Source: Chloroflexota bacterium
GTDB lineage: Bacteria > Chloroflexota > Anaerolineae > Anaerolineales > Villigracilaceae
Direction: 5' to 3'
NCBI GenBank assembly: GCA_020217065.1
Contig: JAIWOB010000152.1
Location: 1-17,790 of the forward strand
Length of the DNA stretch: 17,790 bases
Position 1 is the first letter of the stretch. Each line of letters starts with the position of its first letter. The notes below the pieces were generated by a model. The model worked only from the letters and a program-made list of their open reading frames with translations, was not told where the DNA came from and made no database searches. Positions 16,711-17,790 of this stretch are shown here, one piece after another. The position numbers and the translations under genes are program-made.

Positions 16711-16733
16711 TTTCCACAAAATCTATTTGTCTC

Positions 16734-17790
16734 TTATTGCCAGGCAATCATCCCGGAACGGCGATAATTGCCCGCAAGCGCTTCGAGGTCGAGGACATTG
16801 ATAACGCCGTCGTTGTTTAAGTCTGCGGCGGTGGGCGTCGAAGTATTGTAGGACATGCCAATCGTCATCGCGTCGAACTGGTCAATGACGCCGTTGTTAT
16901 CCACGTCGCCAGCCGCCAGCCTTACAACAGGCATAGTCGTAACCGCGCCATCTGTCAGGGTAACAAAGCCCTGCGCGCCCAGGAAGCCGTCGGCAGAGGC
17001 GGTAATGCCGTATACCCCAGCGGGAGCGGTCAGCGTAAAGGTTCCGTCTGCCGCCGCCGTCGTGGAGAGAACAACCAACCCTTCGGCGTTATACAGGCGG
17101 ATGACAACGGGCTTGCTGGCAAGAGCCTGTCCGTTCAAAACGGGGGCGGAAACAGACGTGGGGGTAATCGCGCCGTCATGGACTGTGAGGTAAGCGGGAC
17201 CCAAGGACAAAATGCCCGCGATAAGCCCATCTCCTTTGGAGACTTGAGCGTTGCATTCAATGTAAGAAGAGCCGGGTTGAAGTCCTTTCGCCTGGAAAGA
17301 GAAGACAGGTCCGCTGGTCACGGCGCGTCTGCCGTTACTGCCAGCAATCGCAAAAATGAAACTTCCATTCTGCGGACCGTTCATCGCCGTTACCGGGTCT
17401 TCGCCAAAAAGGCTCAACACAGAGATGTTGCTTACTTCCACGAGAGCGGGGTTGTACTCGCAAGTAAATTCTGCGCTGGCATACCCTTCAGCGGGAACAT
17501 TGTGCAAACTAACCGTCACGACCGCAGATTCGTTCACCGCGACATTGATTCTGTCCAGAACTGTGGAAACATAAGGCTCAGTCGGCACAGTAGGAGTGGG
17601 AGACGGCAGGTTGGTCGGCGTGAAGGTCGGCGTGACTTCCGTCGGGGTGACCGGAGTCGCCGTCGGGGTGAAGGTCGGCGTGACTTCCGTCGGCGTGATT
17701 GGGGTCGCCGTCGGCGTGAAGGTCGGCGTGACTTCCGTCGGGGTGACCGGAGTCGCCGTCGGGGTGAAGGTCGGCGTGACTTCCGTCGGG
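16734..17790 (-). CDS. Exported cohesin-dockerin protein with Thr-Pro linker, N-terminus beyond window end
   Basis: The reading frame stays open from the stop at 16734 to the window edge, so 352 C-terminal residues are visible and the start lies outside. From the N-side: a Thr-Pro-rich linker of 16-residue repeats ending near 17586; a cohesin-like beta-sandwich (about 17575-17190, with GYASAEFTCEYNPALVEV); a carboxypeptidase-regulatory-like beta-sandwich (about 17140-16915, with DGTFTLTAPAGVYGITASADGF); and a C-terminal dockerin (about 16910-16760) with two calcium loops, DVDNNGVIDQFD and DLNNDGVINVLD. Cohesin-dockerin pairing assembles extracellular complexes, so this is probably a secreted or surface scaffold-like protein. 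Carrying both partners suggests self-assembly or chain formation. No catalytic domain is visible in this part. An in-frame GTG at 17588 has no ribosome binding site and lies inside the linker. Confidence 0.88.
   Translation of the reverse strand, partial: PTEVTPTFTPTATPVTPTEVTPTFTPTATPITPTEVTPTFTPTATPVTPTEVTPTFTPTNLPSPTPTVPTEPYVSTVLDRINVAVNESAVVTVSLHNVPAEGYASAEFTCEYNPALVEVSNISVLSLFGEDPVTAMNGPQNGSFIFAIAGSNGRRAVTSGPVFSFQAKGLQPGSSYIECNAQVSKGDGLIAGILSLGPAYLTVHDGAITPTSVSAPVLNGQALASKPVVIRLYNAEGLVVLSTTAAADGTFTLTAPAGVYGITASADGFLGAQGFVTLTDGAVTTMPVVRLAAGDVDNNGVIDQFDAMTIGMSYNTSTPTAADLNNDGVINVLDLEALAGNYRRSGMIAWQ
17614..17790 (-). repeat. 48-bp tandem repeat encoding a Thr-Pro linker
   Basis: The motif GTGACTTCC recurs at 17632, 17680, 17728 and 17776, exactly 48 bp apart, and the array runs off the window. 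Each unit encodes 16 residues of the type TPTEVTPTFTPTATPV. Units at 17641-17688 and 17737-17784 are identical, while the one between (17689-17736) differs at five positions, giving an alternating A-B-A pattern. Confidence 0.93.

Noticed and set aside
17586..17588. GTG as the start of the cohesin/dockerin protein
   Set aside because: The frame remains open to the window end through a Thr-Pro linker, there is no ribosome binding site, and no signal peptide follows.
17614..17790. CRISPR-like array
   Set aside because: The 48-bp units are contiguous with no unique spacers and keep the reading frame of a Thr-Pro linker.

Overview
The window looks like a chromosomal segment of a Chloroflexota bacterium, most likely class Anaerolineae. 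This is inferred from style, not from a marker gene: a membrane-anchored YvcK, Thr-Pro-rich linkers in an exported cohesin/dockerin protein, an Ala-Pro-Glu-rich linker behind a lipobox, and a moderately GC-rich composition. It reads as an anaerobic or facultative carbohydrate fermenter. There are no rRNA or tRNA genes, CRISPR arrays, phage genes or insertion sequences.

Left part, minus strand (1-3682): yvcK, then gap (glyceraldehyde-3-phosphate dehydrogenase), then pgk (phosphoglycerate kinase, cut by the window start). A hairpin sits between gap and pgk. yvcK has a near-consensus promoter placed so that transcription should start on its GTG codon, which predicts a leaderless mRNA.

Centre, plus strand (3736-15647): a beta-glucoside (probably cellobiose/cello-oligosaccharide) uptake and breakdown locus. 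A LacI-family regulator with its own promoter and two overlapping palindromic operators is followed by a substrate-binding lipoprotein, two CUT1-type permeases, a GH3 glycosidase, a DUF4380 (mutarotase-fold) protein, a GH94 cellobiose-phosphorylase-like enzyme and a GH1 beta-glucosidase, closed by an intrinsic terminator. No transporter ATPase is encoded here. Intracellular sugar could be split by phosphorolysis (GH94, saving ATP as glucose 1-phosphate) or hydrolysis (GH3, GH1), and the products would enter the glycolysis represented by gap and pgk. Strong hairpins lie after the binding-protein gene and before the GH3 gene, and two more in the leader of the binding-protein gene.

Right part, minus strand (15657-17790): a short-chain 3-hydroxyacyl-CoA dehydrogenase, and upstream of it, separated by a strong terminator, the C-terminal part of a large exported protein with a 48-bp-periodic Thr-Pro linker, a cohesin-like domain, a carboxypeptidase-regulatory-like domain and a dockerin.

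The most unusual items are a 63-bp block of nine degenerate heptamers inserted exactly in frame in the GH94 gene, in a mirrored arrangement; the leaderless yvcK promoter; the overlapping lacI operators; and the alternating A-B-A structure of the 48-bp linker repeat. No clearly new multi-gene system was found.
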